Origin: Anaerolineales bacterium
Lineage (GTDB): Bacteria; Chloroflexota; Anaerolineae; Anaerolineales; E44-bin32
NCBI GenBank assembly: GCA_030642885.1
Contig: DAOWMX010000088.1
Location: 1-8,355 of the forward strand
DNA: 8,355 bases
Direction: 5' to 3'
In this document: positions 5,682 through 8,355 of the stretch, in pieces
How the letters are laid out: each line of letters opens with the position of its first letter
Numbering within the stretch: the first letter of the stretch is position 1
The notes under the pieces: model-generated
The model's database searches: none
What the model saw: the letters and a program-made list of their open reading frames with translations, nothing else
Told to the model about the DNA's origin: nothing
Made by a program: the position numbers and the translations under genes

Positions 5682-6851
5682 TTACTCTCGATGTGCTTTT
5701 CGCTTACGATTCTCAGAATAGACCATACTCCCGAATCCAAGAACTGCTATTGCTGCTGCAGATGGACAGGCATCTCTAATCCGATCACCCAAACTCGGCG
5801 AGTCACCATCTCCTGGTTCAGGAAGCTGTACCGGCGCATCAGGGATCGGCGTCGGCAGAGGTGCTTCCGTAGGTGGCACATCTTCCACAACCTGGGTCTG
5901 TGTCGGTGCTACTGGAGCGCTATCATCAGGCGAGTCCCCACGCAGTGGAGGGATGACAACTAACAGGATCACGGCCACAGCAAGAACCAGCAAAACACCC
6001 ACCAAGATTGAACCCCAAGGTGTACCCTTTTCTTGAATTTGAACCGTTTGTGTAACGACAGGTGAACCGCTGGGTTGTAGTGCAACAGCAGCCTGGGCAT
6101 CATTAGGCTGCAGAGCGTTCTGTAACGCTGTTGTGAATTCTCTTGCATTTTGGAAACGGTAATCGGGATTCTGATTCATGGATTTCAAGACCACGCGTTC
6201 AACTTCATCTGAAAGATCTGGTCGTCTTGAGCGTGGGCTAACCACCGCTCCAATCGGAGGCGGCTCGCCAATCAGCATCGAATAGAGTATTGCCCCCAGC
6301 GCGTAGACGTCCGTTTGCTGATTGATGACGCCGCTATACGTTTGTTCCGGTGCTCTGTAAGGGGAAATCGATTCGCTGGATTGACCAGGATAGTTGAAAT
6401 CACTTAATAACGGTTCCTTGGTATCCGATAAATATGTGTTGGCGGGATTTAGATTGCCATGTACGTGCCCTTTACTGTGGAGATATTCTAGTCCTACCGT
6501 GATTCCCGCGATTATGGAAAGGGCTGCCAATGGATTATGAAATTCATCCAATCGTTTACTTAGGGGCCCACCCTCAGCATAGCCTTCGACTTGATAAACA
6601 AAATCTTCAGAACTCCCTGCATCGTAAAGAGGAAGAATATTTGGGTTTTCCATCTTTGATACGAATTCTGCTTGCGAAAGGAATTGCTGCTTCGATGACG
6701 GGTCAGCGGCAACCTCTGGCTTGAGTACTTTTAAGAGCACTGTGCGGTTGATTCCGGGCTGGTAACCTCGATAAATAAGTGATTCACCGCCATCATCAAG
6801 CAGTTCAACGACTTTGTATTGTCCGAGTGTTTGATTTACTAAATCCGACAT
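5682..6851 (-). CDS. Membrane-anchored Ser/Thr protein kinase-like protein, predicted pseudokinase
   Basis: The 389 residues hold a cytoplasmic PknB-like kinase fold (about 10-245), a linker, a transmembrane helix (about 279-300), a Pro/Thr-rich outer segment (about 301-350), a second hydrophobic patch (363-378) and a basic tail RKRK. Retained are the ATP-site Lys41 (LLKVLKP), Asn138, Asp151, APE at 167-169, Asp181 and Arg232. Key positions are changed. The glycine loop lacks its first Gly (LDDGGES at 18-24). The helix-C Glu aligns with Gln60. The catalytic motif is HGNLNPAN (131-138), with Asn133 for the catalytic Asp and Asn135 for Lys, and DFG is DFN (151-153). The activation segment from DFN to APE is only about 13 residues. 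Phosphotransfer is therefore unlikely; a scaffold or ligand-sensing role is possible. The start has a strong AGGAGGA (6855-6861) just upstream. The kinase fold is secure; loss of activity is predicted. Confidence 0.92.
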   Translation of the reverse strand: MSDLVNQTLGQYKVVELLDDGGESLIYRGYQPGINRTVLLKVLKPEVAADPSSKQQFLSQAEFVSKMENPNILPLYDAGSSEDFVYQVEGYAEGGPLSKRLDEFHNPLAALSIIAGITVGLEYLHSKGHVHGNLNPANTYLSDTKEPLLSDFNYPGQSSESISPYRAPEQTYSGVINQQTDVYALGAILYSMLIGEPPPIGAVVSPRSRRPDLSDEVERVVLKSMNQNPDYRFQNAREFTTALQNALQPNDAQAAVALQPSGSPVVTQTVQIQEKGTPWGSILVGVLLVLAVAVILLVVIPPLRGDSPDDSAPVAPTQTQVVEDVPPTEAPLPTPIPDAPVQLPEPGDGDSPSLGDRIRDACPSAAAIAVLGFGSMVYSENRKRKAHRE

Positions 6852-7071
6852 TGTTCCTCCTCATCTCCGTCTTCCGATTGTGCCATCTCTAACCATGAGG
6901 TCGACACATCTCACCATCTGGCTGTCTTTTCATGCCGATCACTCCTGGGCCTATTCGAACCTGGAATGATCATATTCTTGCCTCTATGAAATCCGGCCCT
7001 TCTATTGACTCAGAATCAATATCCCAAAACTCATCTCTCAAGGTTTATTGTATCGTATCAGATCCATCGCC
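6852..7071 (-). promoter_or_regulatory. Leader region of the kinase-like gene
   Basis: This 220-nt stretch between the upstream gene's hairpin and the kinase-like start must hold the kinase-like gene's promoter if it is transcribed separately, as the strong hairpin at 7072-7108 suggests. I find no -35/-10 pair I would defend. Visible are the Shine-Dalgarno AGGAGGA at 6855-6861 and a small inverted repeat ATTGA/TCAAT at about 7004-7020. No small gene with a ribosome-binding site was found. Confidence 0.3.
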
Positions 7072-7108
7072 AAAGTATCCCGGACACCAGAGGTATCCGG
7101 GATACTTT
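7072..7108 (-). terminator. Perfect 13-bp hairpin after the SH3-repeat gene
   Basis: Bases 7072-7084 (AAAGTATCCCGGA) are perfectly complementary to 7096-7108, with an 11-base loop. It lies about 30 nt past the stop codon of the minus-strand SH3-repeat gene, the usual place for an intrinsic terminator. On the minus strand the stem ends in TTT but the sequence then turns GC-rich (GGCGATGG), so the U-tract is poor. It may terminate, stabilise the 3' end, or both. Confidence 0.68.
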
Positions 7109-7136
7109 ATTACAACTGAGTTGGAAGCCTCAATAC

Positions 7137-8355
7137 CTAAGGCGCCGGGATGACCGGGACCAGGCTATCCGTCCCCGTCTTGGTAGTCTCTACCAGACTC
7201 GCGTCCACCCAGCCGTGCCCGCTCGGTGCGATGGATGTGGGCAGGTTGATCACCCAATACTTGCCATCCGAACTTCGTCCGACGATGCCCATGATCGTGC
7301 CGGCGTCCACCTTGCCATAGCTGCGGTAGCTTGTGCTCGGGCCGCTCAGTACGCTGAGTGTCTCGAGCGCCCTGGCCGCGGCGGCGTCAGAGCCGGGCAC
7401 GGTCGGACGTGCGTCCGGTGGGACGGGTGGGTAGTCCTTCTCCTCGTACACCCGCACGTCTTTTACGTCTTGAGTCTTAAGATAGACCTTATGGATCCAG
7501 CCCATTCCCTCTGGGGCGAAGTTTGTCGGGAGTCGGATCGCGTACCACTCCCCATCGCTGGTTACCCCCACCACCTCCACCATCGCGCCTGTGGATGTGA
7601 GGCCATAGCTAGGGTATACGACTCCCGGACCATTGCGCACCGCGCCGCGTTCAAGCACAATTGCGGCCGGATCACCCTCTTGCGGCGGGACCACATACAC
7701 GGTAAACGGCAGGAGCGGTGGTGTGATCACCGGCAGCTCCGCATCCAGCGGATCGAGCGTCGTATACGACTTCGAAACCCAGCCGGTCGCGTAGTGCTGG
7801 TTATCCTCCGGCATCGGGACTACCCACCAGAAGCCATCCGGGCTCGTTCCGATCGCATCTCCTGAATCCCCCTGCAAGGCGATGGCGATTACCCGGAATT
7901 GAGTGCCGGGACCCGAGCGGACGTTGACGTTCACATTCGCCGTCAGGTTCGCCCCGTCAGCTTCATCGGGGATATCGGTGATCGGATAATTCGGCAGGTC
8001 GGCTTGAGGTGGATAGAACGTGTCCTCAAGCGACCAGAGTAGAAGGTCATCGAAACGGACGGTGAAGCCTTCGCCTTCCGTTGATGCTCTGACAAAGTAA
8101 CCGACCTTTCCATCACCGACTAAGGTGTAATCCTCTGCCTGGTCCACGTATTCGCCATTCATATAGAGATAGAAATCGCCACCCGTTGATGCGATTCCAA
8201 GGCGGTTCGTTACGCCAGGATCTGTTTGGATATGTTCGCTGCCGGTTGGAGGGATGAGCACCGTCGTCTGGGCGCCATCCCACAGTGTAAGGCTGTAGCG
8301 GCCGCCGCAGTCGATTCCATACAAATAGCCATGGGTTTTATCGGGCGCGCGCACG
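7137..8355 (-). CDS. Multi-SH3b-domain extracytoplasmic protein, N-terminus outside the window
   Basis: At least 405 residues are read from the right edge to TAG at 7137-7139; the frame is open at the edge, so the true start is beyond it. The first part (about 8-107 of the visible piece) looks like a LamG/GH16-like beta-sandwich: YSLTLWDG, FYLYMNGEYVDQ and, at its end, VRFDDLLLW. Three bacterial SH3-like repeats follow at about 138-199, 228-293 and 325-389. They carry VNVRSGPGTQFR, AVRNGPGVVYPSY and SVLSGPSTSYRSY near their starts and GWVSK, GWIHK and GWVDA near their ends. Repeats two and three share a RLPTNFAPEG/NLPTSIAPSG insert, which suggests internal duplication. Pro-rich linkers separate them. 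SH3b repeats usually bind cell-wall or surface glycans or peptides. The missing N-terminus could hold a signal peptide, a membrane anchor or, as in some related bacteria, a kinase domain. Its DNA is visibly more GC-rich than the neighbouring kinase-like gene. Confidence 0.88.
   Translation of the reverse strand, partial: VRAPDKTHGYLYGIDCGGRYSLTLWDGAQTTVLIPPTGSEHIQTDPGVTNRLGIASTGGDFYLYMNGEYVDQAEDYTLVGDGKVGYFVRASTEGEGFTVRFDDLLLWSLEDTFYPPQADLPNYPITDIPDEADGANLTANVNVNVRSGPGTQFRVIAIALQGDSGDAIGTSPDGFWWVVPMPEDNQHYATGWVSKSYTTLDPLDAELPVITPPLLPFTVYVVPPQEGDPAAIVLERGAVRNGPGVVYPSYGLTSTGAMVEVVGVTSDGEWYAIRLPTNFAPEGMGWIHKVYLKTQDVKDVRVYEEKDYPPVPPDARPTVPGSDAAAARALETLSVLSGPSTSYRSYGKVDAGTIMGIVGRSSDGKYWVINLPTSIAPSGHGWVDASLVETTKTGTDSLVPVIPAP

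Noticed and set aside
5394..5779. Three overlapping plus-strand open frames opposite the kinase-like gene's 3' end
   Set aside because: They have no ribosome-binding sites or recognisable domains. The minus strand carries the more protein-like reading.
6940..6970. GGTTCGAAT on the minus strand, resembling a tRNA T-loop
   Set aside because: The flanking bases cannot form the 5-bp T-stem, and no acceptor, D or anticodon arms are visible nearby.
7005..7865. Long plus-strand open frame of 286 codons opposite the SH3-repeat gene
   Set aside because: Its translation is rich in Arg, His and Cys with no recognisable domain. The opposite strand has clear SH3b repeats, so this is an antisense shadow.
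8352..8354. GTG at the right edge as the start of the SH3-repeat protein
   Set aside because: The frame is open to the edge, and no signal peptide or ribosome-binding site can be seen, so the gene most likely continues beyond the window.

Overview
The window looks like bacterial chromosome, most plausibly from a Chloroflexota (Anaerolineae-like) organism. This is inference from gene types only: a lipobox-bearing sugar-binding protein, an AglF/AglG-type permease pair, and membrane-anchored kinase-like and multi-SH3 proteins with Pro/Thr-rich linkers. No rRNA, tRNA, CRISPR array or intact mobile element is visible.

The left part (1-5008) is a sugar-uptake locus. A truncated LysR-family regulator (<1-219, minus) diverges from a LacI-family repressor (403-1416, plus). 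The repressor is followed on the same strand by a lipoprotein sugar-binding protein (1621-2889) and two permeases (2995-4110 and 4115-5008), which resemble the alpha-glucoside transporter AglE/AglF/AglG. Just upstream of the repressor lies a good sigma-70-type promoter (TTGACA, 18 bp, TAGAAT). A perfect 16-bp palindrome abuts its -10 box, which suggests that the repressor controls its own gene and probably the whole transport operon. A perfect 12-bp stem-loop lies between the binding-protein and permease genes and could set the excess of binding protein over membrane components. No ATPase and no glycosidase gene is present, so the transporter probably borrows an ATPase encoded elsewhere.

The middle (5009-5681) has no confident gene. 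It holds an operon-end stretch with a doubtful transposase-like scrap, a strong terminator-like hairpin (5317-5353), and an uncharacterised minus-strand reading frame that follows the kinase-like gene in the same frame.

The right part (5412-8355) is minus strand and convergent with the transporter operon. It holds a membrane-anchored protein-kinase-like gene (5682-6851) whose catalytic residues are extensively degenerate, so I predict a pseudokinase. Upstream of it is a protein truncated by the window edge (7137->8355), with a beta-sandwich-like domain followed by three SH3b-like repeats. A perfect 13-bp hairpin separates the two. The pseudokinase with its unusual C-terminus, and the reading frame after its stop, are the least ordinary content of the window.
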